In this document: positions 16,528-28,373 of the stretch, piece by piece
Numbering within the stretch: the stretch's first letter is position 1
Layout: every line of letters begins with the position of its first letter
Assembly: GCA_963812415.1 (NCBI GenBank)
Contig: CAWEVH010000020.1
Coordinates: forward strand, 40,249-104,248
Direction: 5' to 3'
Source of the DNA: JACVRW01 sp963812415
GTDB lineage: Bacteria > Actinomycetota > Thermoleophilia > Solirubrobacterales > Thermoleophilaceae
DNA: 64,000 nt
The notes under the pieces: generated by a model
What the model saw: only the letters and a program-made list of their open reading frames with translations
The model's database searches: none
Told to the model about the DNA's origin: nothing
Program-made: the position numbers and the translations under genes

Positions 16528-17015
16528 GCGGCGTGTCCGAGCCGTTCATCGTGAACGTGGCCGACGCCCCCGCGATGGCGCGCGAGGGGTCGGGCGTGTA
16601 CGTGAGCTTCGAGCGCGACGGCGAGCGCTTCCCCGACTTCGGCATCAACGTCCAGATGCTCGGCCCGGGGGAGCCGAACGGCAAGTATCACCGCGAGAGC
16701 GTGCAGGAGGACTTCCTCGTGCTGGGCGGCGAGTGCGTCGCGATCATCGACGGCGAGCGCCACGAGCTGAAGGCGTGGGACTTGCTCCACTGCCCGGCGG
16801 GCACCGAGCACATCTTCGTCGGCGCCGGCGACGGGCCCTGCTGGATCCTGATGGTGGGCGCCCGCCGGCCGGAGCGGACGATCCACTACCCGGTGAACGA
16901 TGAGGCCGCGCGCCACGGCGCCTCGGCCGCCGAGCCGACGGACGACCCGCGCGTGGCGTATGCAGACTGGTCGCGCGAGCGCACGCCGACGACGCTGCCC
17001 TGGCCGCCTGTCTGA
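16524..17015 (+). CDS. Cupin-domain protein
   Basis: A 163-aa single-cupin protein. Motif 1 is represented by GKYHRESVQEDFLVLGGE (residues about 52-70) and motif 2 by HCPAGTEHIFVGAG (near 92-105), giving His/Glu residues that could bind one metal. Relatives include mannose-6-phosphate-isomerase-like proteins and dioxygenase-like cupins; no reaction is assigned. GTG 16524 overlaps the PucR stop. The C-terminal part (HYPVNDEAARHG, VAYADWSRER) is conserved-looking but unassigned. Confidence 0.85.
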   Translation: MSGVSEPFIVNVADAPAMAREGSGVYVSFERDGERFPDFGINVQMLGPGEPNGKYHRESVQEDFLVLGGECVAIIDGERHELKAWDLLHCPAGTEHIFVGAGDGPCWILMVGARRPERTIHYPVNDEAARHGASAAEPTDDPRVAYADWSRERTPTTLPWPPV

Positions 17016-17044
17016 CGGGCGGTGATACCTTCGCCGATGGTCCT

Positions 17045-17116
17045 TGGGGAGTGGTCTAACGGCAAGACGCCGCCCTTTGGAGGCGTGCAATTCCGGTTCA
17101 AATCCGGACTCCCCAG
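17045..17116 (+). tRNA. tRNA-Gln (TTG)
   Basis: A 72-nt cloverleaf: acceptor TGGGGAG/CTCCCCA, D stem GTCT/AGAC, anticodon loop CTTTGGA giving anticodon TTG, T arm TCCGG-TTCAAAT-CCGGA, discriminator G. The T-start acceptor is characteristic of bacterial tRNA-Gln. Position 27-43 is a C-U mismatch. CCA is not encoded. TACCTT about 15 nt upstream is a plausible -10 box. Confidence 0.93.
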
Positions 17117-17132
17117 CTCGTTCCGTCCGAAG

Positions 17133-17158
17133 CATGTACGAACATGTGTTCGTACATG
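17133..17158. promoter_or_regulatory. LexA-type SOS box inside a 26-bp palindrome
   Basis: The core CGAACATGTGTTCG (17139-17152) matches the Gram-positive SOS-box consensus CGAACRNRYGTTCG at every position. It is embedded in a longer inverted repeat with 12-bp perfect arms (CATGTACGAACA and its complement) and a 2-bp centre. Both candidate start codons of the HNH gene, 17144 and 17156, fall inside it, so bound LexA would block initiation of transcription or early elongation. It lies 16 bp after tRNA-Gln. Confidence 0.75.
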
Positions 17159-17890
17159 CCCAGCTATACGGAAGCTGAAGCGCGAGAGGCCGTAGCGGCT
17201 TCGCATTCGTACGCAGAGGCCCTGCGGCGCCTGGGCAGGTGCTGGACGGGAAGCGCGATTGACATCTTTCGAAAGTGGGTCGCCATCTGGGAGATCCCGA
17301 CCGATCACTTCGATCCCTATCGGAGCAGTCGCGGCCTCCGTCGCCGAGAGCCGCGACCGCTCGATGAGGTGCTCGTCGTCGACTCGCTGTACCACCGCGG
17401 AAAGCTCAAGGAGCGGCTCTATGAGGCAGGTTTCAAGGACCGCCGGTGCGAGTTGTGCGGCCAGGGCGAGCGATGGCAGGGTCGGCCGATTTCCCTGATC
17501 CTGGACCACATCAATGGCATCCCCACGGACAACCGCCTGGAGAACCTCCGGATCGTGTGTCCCAATTGCGCCGCGACCCTCGACACCCATTGCGGTCGCA
17601 AGCTGCGGCTTGAACCGCGAGATTGCCTTCTTTGTGGCCGCTCCTTCGCGCCGAAGACCTCGACGCAGCGCTACTGCTCGAGGACCTGCGGGCAGCGGCG
17701 CGTGAAGACCACGACCTACGAGGCGAGGCCACAGACTCGAAAGGTCGAGCGCCCAACCCTCGAGCAGCTCCAGGCCGACCTGGCGACGATGAGCTACCTC
17801 GCCGTTGGCCGCAAGTACGGCGTCAGCGACAACGCGGTCCGCAAGTGGCTGCGCTGGTACGAGCGGGAGGTGTCGAGCGAGGCCGCCTGA
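17144..17890 (+). CDS. HNH endonuclease with two zinc knuckles and HTH domains
   Basis: Of 248 aa, residues 10-55 form an HTH-like unit (AVAASHSYAEALRRLGR), and 100-145 an HNH nuclease fold: Cys102/Cys105, the catalytic DHINGIPTDNRLENL with Asp121, His122 and Asn130, then CPNC at 139-142. Residues 161-182 hold a second Cys4 knuckle (CLLCGRS, YCSRTC). Residues 205-240 form a homeodomain-like HTH (YLAVGRKYGVSDNAVRKWL). The architecture resembles nucleases from phage and integrative elements. The gene starts inside an SOS box and sits directly after a tRNA, typical of mobile-element cargo, but no integrase or duplicated tRNA end is visible nearby. ATG 17156 is an equally possible start. The target sequence is unknown. 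Confidence 0.85.
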   Translation: MCSYMPSYTEAEAREAVAASHSYAEALRRLGRCWTGSAIDIFRKWVAIWEIPTDHFDPYRSSRGLRRREPRPLDEVLVVDSLYHRGKLKERLYEAGFKDRRCELCGQGERWQGRPISLILDHINGIPTDNRLENLRIVCPNCAATLDTHCGRKLRLEPRDCLLCGRSFAPKTSTQRYCSRTCGQRRVKTTTYEARPQTRKVERPTLEQLQADLATMSYLAVGRKYGVSDNAVRKWLRWYEREVSSEAA

Positions 17891-17920
17891 GTACGTCACC
17901 GCCGCTACGCTCAGAGACCC

Positions 17921-19297
17921 ATGGCCGAGCCCTTCACGGTCCTGATCATGGCCGCTGGCCAGGGCACGCGGATGCGGTCGGAGCTCCCCAAGGTGCTCCA
18001 CCCGGTCTGCGGCAAGCCCATGGTCGAGTGGGTGATCGACGCTGCGCGGACCGCGGGCGCCGGCCGGGTCGTGTGCGTCACGCGCCCCGGCGACGGGGTC
18101 GCCGAGCGGCTTCCGGACGGCGTGGAGGTCGCCGAGCAGGTGGAGGGCGAGGGCACGGGCGCCGCGGTGCTCGCGGCGCGCGCGGCGATCGAGCCCGGCC
18201 CGGTGGTGATCCTCTCCGGCGACCACCCGCTCGTCACGCCCGAACACGTGACCGGGATGATCCGCGACCACGACACGCACGACGCCGAGGTCACCGTGCT
18301 GGCAACGGACGAGCTCGACCCGACCGGCTATGGCCGCATCGTGAGAGACGGCGGCGGCGACGTCGAGCGGATCGTGGAGACCAAGTACCCGGAGGGCGTG
18401 CCGGACGAGCTGCTCGCGATCCGCGAGGTGAACCTCGGCACCTACGTCGTCGAGGCGCCGCTGCTGTTCGAGGCGCTCGACCAGGTGCAGCTCGACGACC
18501 AGGGCGAGCGCTACCTCACCGAGGTGATCCCGGTCGTGAACGCGCGCGGCGGCAGGGTGGTCGCGCACACCACGGCCGACGCCGGCATCGCCGTGGGCGT
18601 GAACGACCGTGCAGGCCTGATGCGGGCCGAGGCGCTCGCCGGCGAGCGGATCCTCGAGCGGCACGCCGAGCAGGGAGTCACCTTCCTCCAGCCCGCCAGC
18701 ACGCGGGTCGAGACCGGCGTGACGATCGGCGCGGACTCGGTGATCGGCCCTGGCGTGAGCCTGCTCGGGACGACGGCCATCGGCTCCGGCTGCGAGATCG
18801 GCCCGCACACCACGCTGGCCGACTCCGCCGTCGGCGACGGCGCCGCCGTCGTGCACAGCTACGCCGTCGCCGCCGAGATCCACGACGGCGCTCGGATCGG
18901 CCCGTTCGCCTACCTGCGCCCGGGCGCCGTGGTCCGCGCCGGAGCCAAGGTCGGGACCTTCGTCGAGGTGAAGAACTCCGAGATCGGCGAGGGCGCGAAG
19001 GTGCCGCACCTCTCCTACATCGGGGACACGGACGTGGGCGAGGGGGCGAACCTCGGCGCCAGCACGATCACGGCGAACTACGACGGCCGCGAGAAGCACC
19101 GCACGAAACTCGGAAAGAGCGTGAAGACCGGCATTCACACCTCGCTCGTGGCGCCCGTCGACGTTGGCGATCGGGCATACACTGGGGCCGGGTCGGTGAT
19201 CACCGGAGACGTGCCCGAGGGTGCCCTCGGGATCGCCAGGGAGAAGCAGAGGAACATCGAGGGTTACGCGGACCGCGTGGAGGAGGACTCGGAATGA
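17921..19297 (+). CDS. glmU: Bifunctional GlcNAc-1-P uridyltransferase/GlcN-1-P acetyltransferase
   Basis: GlmU makes UDP-GlcNAc for peptidoglycan in two steps. The 458-aa product has the uridyltransferase signature AAGQGTRMRSELPKVLHPV near residues 10-28, then GDHPLVTPE (metal Asp) and GYGRIVRD. From about residue 250 a left-handed beta helix begins (TRVETGVTIGADSVIGPG) with the acetyltransferase segment LSYIGDTDVGEGANLGASTI. TACGCT 9 nt before ATG 17921 predicts a leaderless message. Its stop overlaps prs (ATGA). Confidence 0.97.
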   Translation: MAEPFTVLIMAAGQGTRMRSELPKVLHPVCGKPMVEWVIDAARTAGAGRVVCVTRPGDGVAERLPDGVEVAEQVEGEGTGAAVLAARAAIEPGPVVILSGDHPLVTPEHVTGMIRDHDTHDAEVTVLATDELDPTGYGRIVRDGGGDVERIVETKYPEGVPDELLAIREVNLGTYVVEAPLLFEALDQVQLDDQGERYLTEVIPVVNARGGRVVAHTTADAGIAVGVNDRAGLMRAEALAGERILERHAEQGVTFLQPASTRVETGVTIGADSVIGPGVSLLGTTAIGSGCEIGPHTTLADSAVGDGAAVVHSYAVAAEIHDGARIGPFAYLRPGAVVRAGAKVGTFVEVKNSEIGEGAKVPHLSYIGDTDVGEGANLGASTITANYDGREKHRTKLGKSVKTGIHTSLVAPVDVGDRAYTGAGSVITGDVPEGALGIAREKQRNIEGYADRVEEDSE

Positions 19298-20328
19298 GCA
19301 AGCCTCTCGAGACGGCCACTGCCCCGGCGCTCGGCTCGAGCGTCAAAGCCGGCTACGAGAAGCGGTTGATGGTCACCGCCGGGCGAGCGAGTCGCGAGCT
19401 GGGAGGGCGGATCGCCGACAAGCTCGGGCTCGAGCTCACCGACGCCGGGCTCAAGACCTTCGCCGACGGCGAGGTGTACTGCCGCTACGCCGAGTCGATC
19501 CGCGGCGCCGACCTCTTCATCGTCCAGTCGATCTGCGGCTCCGAGCGCGAGGGCCTGACCGTGAACGACGCGCTCTGGGAGCTGCTCCTGATGGTGCACG
19601 CGGCCAAGCACGCCTCCGCCCACCGCATCGTGGCGGTCACGCCCTGGTACGGCTACTCGCGCCAGGACAAGAAGTCCGCCCCGCGCGAGCCGATCTCGGC
19701 CCGTCTCGTTGCCGAGATGCTCGAGACGGCCGGCATCGACCGCATGGTCACGATGGACCTGCATGCCGGCCAGCTGCAGGGCTTCTTCTCCAAGCCGGTC
19801 GACCACATGACGGCGATGCCGATCCTGACCCAGTTCGTGCAGGACCGCCTCGGTGACGAGAACCTCGTGATCATCGCGCCGGACGCGGGCCGGGTGAAGC
19901 TCGTGCGCAAGTTCGCGCAGAAGGTCGGCGCCCCCTACGCCCTGATGGAGAAGGAGCGGCCGGCCCAGCAGGTGGCCGAGATCGGCTACGTGATCGGCGA
20001 GGTGAAGGGCAAGACCGCGATCATCGTCGACGACATCATCGCCACCGGCGGCACCCTGAACGCCGCGGCCCAGACGGTGCTCGACGAGGGGGCCGAGCGC
20101 GTCTTCGCGGTCGCCACCCACGGCCTCTTCTCCGGCCAGGCGTTCGAGATCCTGGCGCGGGGCCCGCTGGCCGGGATCGTGGTCACCGACACGATCCCGT
20201 TGCGCGAGGGCGCACCGGACCTGGTCACCCAGCTCACCTGCGCCGACGTCCTCGAGGACTCGATCCGCCGCATCTTCACCGACGACTCGGTGTCGGAGAT
20301 CTTCGCGGGCGAGAACCAGCTGTTCTAG
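19294..20328 (+). CDS. prs: Ribose-phosphate pyrophosphokinase
   Basis: PRPP synthase transfers pyrophosphate from ATP to ribose-5-phosphate, feeding nucleotide, His and Trp synthesis. In the 344-aa product the visible signatures are FADGEVYCRYAESIRGADLF, the ATP flexible-loop region WYGYSRQDKKSAPREPISA, the MDLHAGQLQGFF block and the PRPP-binding loop IIVDDIIATGGTL. An N-terminal extension of about 20 residues precedes the normal start of homology. It is coupled to glmU by an ATGA overlap, the standard actinobacterial arrangement. Confidence 0.97.
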   Translation: MSKPLETATAPALGSSVKAGYEKRLMVTAGRASRELGGRIADKLGLELTDAGLKTFADGEVYCRYAESIRGADLFIVQSICGSEREGLTVNDALWELLLMVHAAKHASAHRIVAVTPWYGYSRQDKKSAPREPISARLVAEMLETAGIDRMVTMDLHAGQLQGFFSKPVDHMTAMPILTQFVQDRLGDENLVIIAPDAGRVKLVRKFAQKVGAPYALMEKERPAQQVAEIGYVIGEVKGKTAIIVDDIIATGGTLNAAAQTVLDEGAERVFAVATHGLFSGQAFEILARGPLAGIVVTDTIPLREGAPDLVTQLTCADVLEDSIRRIFTDDSVSEIFAGENQLF

Positions 20329-20344
20329 TCAGGGTCGCCCGCGC

Positions 20345-20761
20345 ATGTACGAGCTGTGGCTGGCCGTCCACCTCGTCTGCGCCGTGGTCTGGGCGGGCGG
20401 GGCGGTTGCGATCCACGTGCTCGGACGCATGTACGCGGCGAGCGGCGACGTCGCGGCGATGCTCGACTTCAACCGCCGGGCGGTGCGGGTCGGCAGCCGG
20501 CTGTTCGCGCCGCTCGCCGTCGTCCTGATCGTGGCCGGCGTCTTGCTCGTGGAGGAGGTCGGCTACGAGTACACGGCGTCCTGGATCGTGCTCGGCTTCC
20601 TGGGCTGGGCCTTCAGCCTGGCGGTCGGCGTGGGCTACTCGAGCTGGGAGGCTCGCCGGATAGACGCCGAGGCGGGGATCAGGCGCGTGCTCGCGGTCAA
20701 CGCGCTCCAGGTCCTCGTTCTGGTGCTCGTGGTCGTCGATATGGCGGTGAAGCCCGGTTGA
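20345..20761 (+). CDS. DUF2269-like four-span membrane protein
   Basis: This 138-aa integral membrane protein has four hydrophobic segments: WLAVHLVCAVVWAGGAVAI, RLFAPLAVVLIVAGVLLV, WIVLGFLGWAFSLAVGVGY and VLAVNALQVLVLVLVVVDM. The HLVCAVVWAGG segment with an early His is the hallmark of DUF2269-like proteins (possibly haem-related, unproved). It starts 17 nt after prs and overlaps the convergent ABC1-kinase gene by 65 nt. Confidence 0.8.
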   Translation: MYELWLAVHLVCAVVWAGGAVAIHVLGRMYAASGDVAAMLDFNRRAVRVGSRLFAPLAVVLIVAGVLLVEEVGYEYTASWIVLGFLGWAFSLAVGVGYSSWEARRIDAEAGIRRVLAVNALQVLVLVLVVVDMAVKPG

Positions 20762-22140
20762 CCTCGGCCCAGGCGCGCTCCTGCTCGCCGAGCTCGGTCG
20801 CGGGGGGATCGCCGAACCACCACTCCCTGCCGATCCGGTTCCAGTTGCGGGTGGCGCGCAGCTGGCCAAGTACCGCCAGCACGCCGGACTCCATGCGCCG
20901 GCCCATCAGCTCGTTGGCCGGCAGGTTCTCCCGGCGCATCAGCCGGTAGAACGACGAGCGCGGATCGGACACCGCGGCGATCGCCTCCATCACCCGCGCC
21001 GAGTCGATCGTCACCTCACGGTCCTCCATGTACCAGCCGCCGACGGCGCGGACGTGCTCCATCAGGAGCTCTGCGTCGACCTTGCGCGGGTCGCTCAGGA
21101 AGCCGAGGTCGTGGAGGGCGACCCGCAGCCCCTCGGGGTCGTCGTCGAACACCGCCTCGAGGGCGGCGATCTCGAGCTCGATCTGGTCCTGGTCGAGCTG
21201 CTTCGTCATCCCGAAGTCGAGGAACGTCAACGCGTCCGCTGGGCATCAGCAGGTAGTTGCCCGGGTGGGCGTCGGCGTTGAAGTGCTGGAGGTGGTAGAT
21301 CGAGCCGAAGCAGAAGCGGAAGACGATCTCGCCGAAGCGGTCGCGCTCCGCCTGAGGCAGGGTCTGGACCTCCTCGAAGCCGGCGCCGTCCACCCATTCG
21401 CTCACGAGCACGCGCTCGGTCGAGAGCCGCGTGAGCACGTCGGGGACGTGGATGAAGGGATGGCCGCGGTAGCCGCGCGCGAAGGCGCGCTGGGCCTGGG
21501 CCTCGAGCTCGTAGTCGAGCTCCTCCATCACCCGCTCCTTCAGCTCCTCGGCGGCGGCCTTGGCGTCGAGGCCGGGCGCCAGCGCCTTCGCGAGCCGCAG
21601 GATCAGGCCCGCGTTCTGCATGTCGGCCGCGATCGCCGCCGCCACGCCCGGGTACTGCACCTTGACCGCGACCCGGCGACCGTCGGGCAGCGCGGCGCGG
21701 TGGACCTGCCCGATCGAGGCTGCCGCGGCCGCGTCGTGGTCGAAGTCCGCGAAGAGCTCCTCGACCGGCTCCTCCCACTCCTCGTCGAGCACCGAGCGCA
21801 CCTTCTTCCACGGCATCGGCGGCGCCGTGGAGCGCAGCGTGGCGAGCTGGGTCTGGTAGAGCTCGCGGTACTCCGGCGGCAGGAACTCGGTGTCGATGAA
21901 GGAGGCGAGCTGGCCGATCTTCATAGCCGCGCCCTTCATGCGCCCGAGCGTCGCCACCATCTGCTCCGCCGCCTCGAGATGACGCTGCTCCAGGGCGCCC
22001 GAGGCCTCCTCGGGCGAGCGCCCGATGTTTGCGGCCCGCGTGCGGGCGTAGCGGGCGCCCTGCGCCCCCACCACGGAGCCGACCTCAGCGGTGCGCCGAA
22101 TGCGGCCGGTGGGGATCGCGCTGTCGTCCTTCCGCGCCAC
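20697..22140 (-). CDS. ABC1/UbiB-type atypical kinase (one frameshift)
   Basis: ABC1 (AarF/UbiB/COQ8) proteins are atypical kinases or ATPases linked to isoprenoid-quinone metabolism. The N-terminal KxGQ motif (MKIGQLASF) is present, then the Ala-rich loop AAAASIGQVHRA, the Lys of VAVKVQYPGV, the catalytic NADAHPGNYLL and the metal-binding LDFGMTK. The last motif is in another frame: an extra T near 21230 splits it, and removing that base gives a continuous protein of about 480 aa. GTG 22140 is chosen because TATCCT lies 8 nt upstream. It is divergent from rplY, and its 3' end overlaps the DUF2269 gene. Confidence 0.87.
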
Positions 22141-22189
22141 CGTCCTCGAGGATAGGCCCCGGTTCGCCTCGCTACACTGGCCAGCCGTC

Positions 22190-22903
22190 ATGGCATCGTC
22201 ACAGCGACCCACTCTCACCGCCGACGAGCGCTCCGAGCGCGGCACGCGCGCCACCAAGCGCCTGCGCCGCGAGGGGCTCGTCCCAGGGGTCGTGTACGGC
22301 GGGCGCGATGGCGAGTGCACCGCGTTCAAGATCGAGTCGCGCGCGCTGCGCCAGGTGCTCGTGGACGGCTCCGCGCTGATCGACCTCGAGGTCGGCGGCA
22401 AGACCCGTCCGGTGATCGTCAAGGACCAGCAGCTGCACCCGGTGCGCGAGGAGCTGCTCCACATCGACCTGCTCGAGGTGCGCCTGGACGAGAAGATCCA
22501 GACCCAGGTGGGAGTGCACATCGAGGGCACCGAGGAGGCGCCCGGCGTGAAGGAGGGTGGCGTGCTCGAGCACGTGACCCACCAGCTCAACATCGAGGCG
22601 CTGCCGACCGCGATCCCCGACGCGATCGTCGTCGACGTCTCCGGCATGGAGATCGCCGGCACCATGCAGCTCTCCGAGCTCTCCGCGCCCGAGGGCGTGA
22701 CGTTCCTCGACGATCCCGACGACACGATCATCGCCACGGTGGTCGTCCCGACCGAGGTCGAGGAGCCGGAGATCGAGGAGGAGCCGGTGCTGATCGGCGA
22801 GGACGGCGAGCCGATCGAGCCCGAGGAGGGCGAGGAGGCCGAGGAAGGCGCCGAGGGCGAGGGCGCGGAGCAAGCCTCCGGGGAGGACGAGGACTCCGAG
22901 TGA
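22190..22903 (+). CDS. rplY: 50S ribosomal protein L25 (CTC-type)
   Basis: The 237-aa long form of bL25 binds 5S rRNA and is associated with general stress in Gram-positives. Residues 1-95 are the L25 core (GTRATKRLRREGLVPGVVYG, DLEVGGKTRPVIVKDQQLHP); residues 96-185 are the TL5/CTC beta domain (VTHQLNIEALPTAIPDAIVV). The C-terminal 50 residues are an almost purely acidic tail. ATG 22190 follows TACACT by 11 nt. The stop overlaps pth (GTGA). Confidence 0.95.
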   Translation: MASSQRPTLTADERSERGTRATKRLRREGLVPGVVYGGRDGECTAFKIESRALRQVLVDGSALIDLEVGGKTRPVIVKDQQLHPVREELLHIDLLEVRLDEKIQTQVGVHIEGTEEAPGVKEGGVLEHVTHQLNIEALPTAIPDAIVVDVSGMEIAGTMQLSELSAPEGVTFLDDPDDTIIATVVVPTEVEEPEIEEEPVLIGEDGEPIEPEEGEEAEEGAEGEGAEQASGEDEDSE

Positions 22904-23478
22904 GTCTCTTCCGCCGCCGCGGCAGCGGCGGGGCGGATTGGCTGGTGGTCGGGCTCGGGAATCCGGGCGACCGCTACGCACGGACGCGCCACAACGTCGG
23001 CTTCGAGGTCGCAGCCCTGGCCGCCGAGCGCTGGGGCCTGCCGCGGGCGAAGAAGCGCTACGCGGGCCTCTACACCGACGGCCGCACCGGGCCAGGGGGA
23101 CCGCGCGTGGGGGTGCTGCTGCCGCAGACCTACATGAACGAGTCCGGCAGCGCGGCCGGGCCGGCCCGCGGCGCGCTCGGCGTCGAACTCGACCACGTGG
23201 TGGCCGTGCACGACGAGATCGACCTCCCCTTCGGTCGGATCGAGGTTCGGCTGGGCGGTGGGCTCGCCGGTCACAACGGCCTCAAATCGCTGAAGCGCGG
23301 CCTCGGGAGCGCCGACTTCCGGCGCGTGCGGGTGGGCGTTGGCCGCCCGGACACGACCGACCCCGAGATCGTCTCGGCACACGTGCTGGGCCGCTTCAGC
23401 GAGCCCAAGGACGAGGTCCGCGCGCTGATAGAGCGCGCCGCCGACGAGCTCGACCGGCTCGTGACCTCGGACATCTAG
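22900..23478 (+). CDS. pth: Peptidyl-tRNA hydrolase
   Basis: Pth releases tRNA from peptidyl-tRNA dropped by stalled ribosomes. The 192-aa protein carries VVGLGNPGDRYARTRHNVGF with the catalytic His, QTYMNESG with the substrate-binding Asn, HDEIDLPFGRI with the catalytic Asp, and GLAGHNGLKSL. GTG 22900 overlaps the L25 stop, as in other actinobacteria. Family length and motifs are normal. Confidence 0.96.
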   Translation: MSLFRRRGSGGADWLVVGLGNPGDRYARTRHNVGFEVAALAAERWGLPRAKKRYAGLYTDGRTGPGGPRVGVLLPQTYMNESGSAAGPARGALGVELDHVVAVHDEIDLPFGRIEVRLGGGLAGHNGLKSLKRGLGSADFRRVRVGVGRPDTTDPEIVSAHVLGRFSEPKDEVRALIERAADELDRLVTSDI

Positions 23479-23511
23479 GCGCCTCTCCCGGCCGCTCTCG
23501 GTGGTTGATCC

Positions 23512-23641
23512 CGGACTGTTGTCCCACCTGGCCCAGGGCTGGCTGGGTGGGACTGAATCCGCGGAGCTGTCCTGGTTGGTAGTCGCAGAGCAACAGCAAG
23601 TCAGGACGGCGGGCCGGATTCACCCACCCAGCCCGAGTCCG
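23512..23641. ncRNA. Candidate structured RNA between pth and mfd
   Basis: The 255-bp pth-mfd gap has no gene but contains a long, interrupted, nearly self-complementary stretch. CGGACT (23512-23517) pairs with AGTCCG (23636-23641). GGGCTG and GGTGGG on the left pair with their complements in 23620-23634, GAATCC pairs with GGATTC, and an inner GTCCTG/CAGGAC stem closes the apical region with a central bubble between them. A long bubbled hairpin recalls 6S-type RNAs, but no family signature is recognised. Strand and promoter are not evident. TAAACT at about 23690 is probably the mfd -10 box. Confidence 0.4.
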
Positions 23642-23733
23642 CCGCATCCCGCCGCCCCGCCGACGGAAGTGCGAGTGGGTGCTTCTAAACTCGGAACGAC
23701 GAGCCGCGCGGCACCGCCGGGCGGCCGCGGCGC

Positions 23734-27078
<3,345 letters not shown>

Positions 27079-27188
27079 AACGGCGTTCGCTACCCTTCGC
27101 CACCGCGCCGCGGGCCGTGAGGGACAACTCGCCGGGCGCGATCGTCCGCTTACGCCAGCTTTACGAACAGGTCCTAGGGATTCATTCG

Positions 27189-28373
27189 ATGAAACACGCC
27201 CCGATAAAGATCCTCTTCGCTTTCGCCGTTGCCGGCGTGACCGCACTCGCGCTCGCCGCCTGCGGCAACGACGTGCCCGCCGGCGCCGTCGCAAAGGTCG
27301 GGGACGAGACGATCACGCAGGAAGAGTTCGACAAGTGGGTCAAGACCGCCGCCATGGGCCAGGCCCAGGGAGGCAAGGCGGTGGTCCCCGATCCGCCCGA
27401 GTTCACCAAGTGCGTGGCGGCCAAGAAGCAGGCGCCCGCACCGGAGGGTCAGGATAAGCCGAGCGACTCGGAGCTCAAGAAGCAGTGCGAGACCGAGTAC
27501 GACACGCTCAAGCGCGAGGTCATGCAGTTCCTGATCCAGGCGGCCTGGGTCCAGCAGGAGGCCGAGCAGCAGGACATCAACGTCTCCGACAAGGAGATCG
27601 AGAAGTCGTTCGAGGACCAGAAGAAGCAGGCCTTCCCGACCGACAAGGCCTACAAGGAGTTTCTCGCCAGCTCGGGCATGACCGAGGAGGACATCCTCTT
27701 CCGCGTGAGGCTCGACCAGCTGCAGCAGAAGCTCACGCAGAAGGTCACCGAGGACGCCAAGAAGGTCTCGAACGAGGACATCCAGGAGTACTACGACAAG
27801 AACGAGAAGCGCTTCGCGCAGCCCGAGACGCGCGACCTTCGCGTGGTGCTCACGAAGGGCGAGGCCAAGGCCAAGCAGGCCAAGCAGGATCTCGAGGATG
27901 GCGACTCATTCAAGTCCGTCGTGAAGAAGTACTCCATCGACGAGGCCTCGAAGGCGCAGGGCGGCCTGCTGCCGGCGGTCTCCGAGGGCCAGCAGGAGCC
28001 GTCCTTCAACAAGGCGATCTTCGCCGCCAAGAAGGGCGAGCTCGAGGGACCGGTCAAGACGCAGTTCGGCTGGTACGTCTTCGAGGTCGACAAGATCAAG
28101 CCGGCCTCGCAGCAGACGCTCGAGCAGTCGGAGGAGACGATCAGGAACCTGCTGCGCTCGGAGCGCCAGCAGAAGGCCCTGGACAACTTCATCAAGGACT
28201 TCCGCGAGGAGTACAAGGACGAGACCAACTGCGCGGACGACTTCCGGGTGGCCGAGTGCAAGAACGCCCCGAAGGAGAAGACGGACACGGCTCCAGCCCC
28301 CGGCGGCGGTCAGCAGAACGGCCAGCCGCAGCCGGAGCAGCCCGCTCCGACGCCGGAGGAACCGCAGCCGTAG
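27189..28373 (+). CDS. Lipoprotein peptidyl-prolyl isomerase (SurA/PrsA-like foldase)
   Basis: A 394-aa extracytoplasmic foldase. The signal sequence ends in the lipobox LAAC (Cys near residue 25), so it should be membrane-anchored outside the cell. Residues 30-190 are a SurA_N-like chaperone region rich in Lys/Glu (VGDETITQEEFDKW), and about 205-305 a parvulin rotamase (RDLRVVLTKGEA, FKSVVKKYSIDEASKAQGG, GPVKTQFGWYVFEV). The C terminus is Pro/Gln-rich. ATG 27189 directly precedes the signal peptide; the frame stays open 24 codons upstream. It is followed by mazG with a TAGTG overlap. Confidence 0.9.
   Translation: MKHAPIKILFAFAVAGVTALALAACGNDVPAGAVAKVGDETITQEEFDKWVKTAAMGQAQGGKAVVPDPPEFTKCVAAKKQAPAPEGQDKPSDSELKKQCETEYDTLKREVMQFLIQAAWVQQEAEQQDINVSDKEIEKSFEDQKKQAFPTDKAYKEFLASSGMTEEDILFRVRLDQLQQKLTQKVTEDAKKVSNEDIQEYYDKNEKRFAQPETRDLRVVLTKGEAKAKQAKQDLEDGDSFKSVVKKYSIDEASKAQGGLLPAVSEGQQEPSFNKAIFAAKKGELEGPVKTQFGWYVFEVDKIKPASQQTLEQSEETIRNLLRSERQQKALDNFIKDFREEYKDETNCADDFRVAECKNAPKEKTDTAPAPGGGQQNGQPQPEQPAPTPEEPQP

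Noticed and set aside
17045..17158. tRNA-Gln as phage attachment site with a duplicated 3' end
   Set aside because: No repeat of the tRNA 3' end and no integrase gene were seen in the window.
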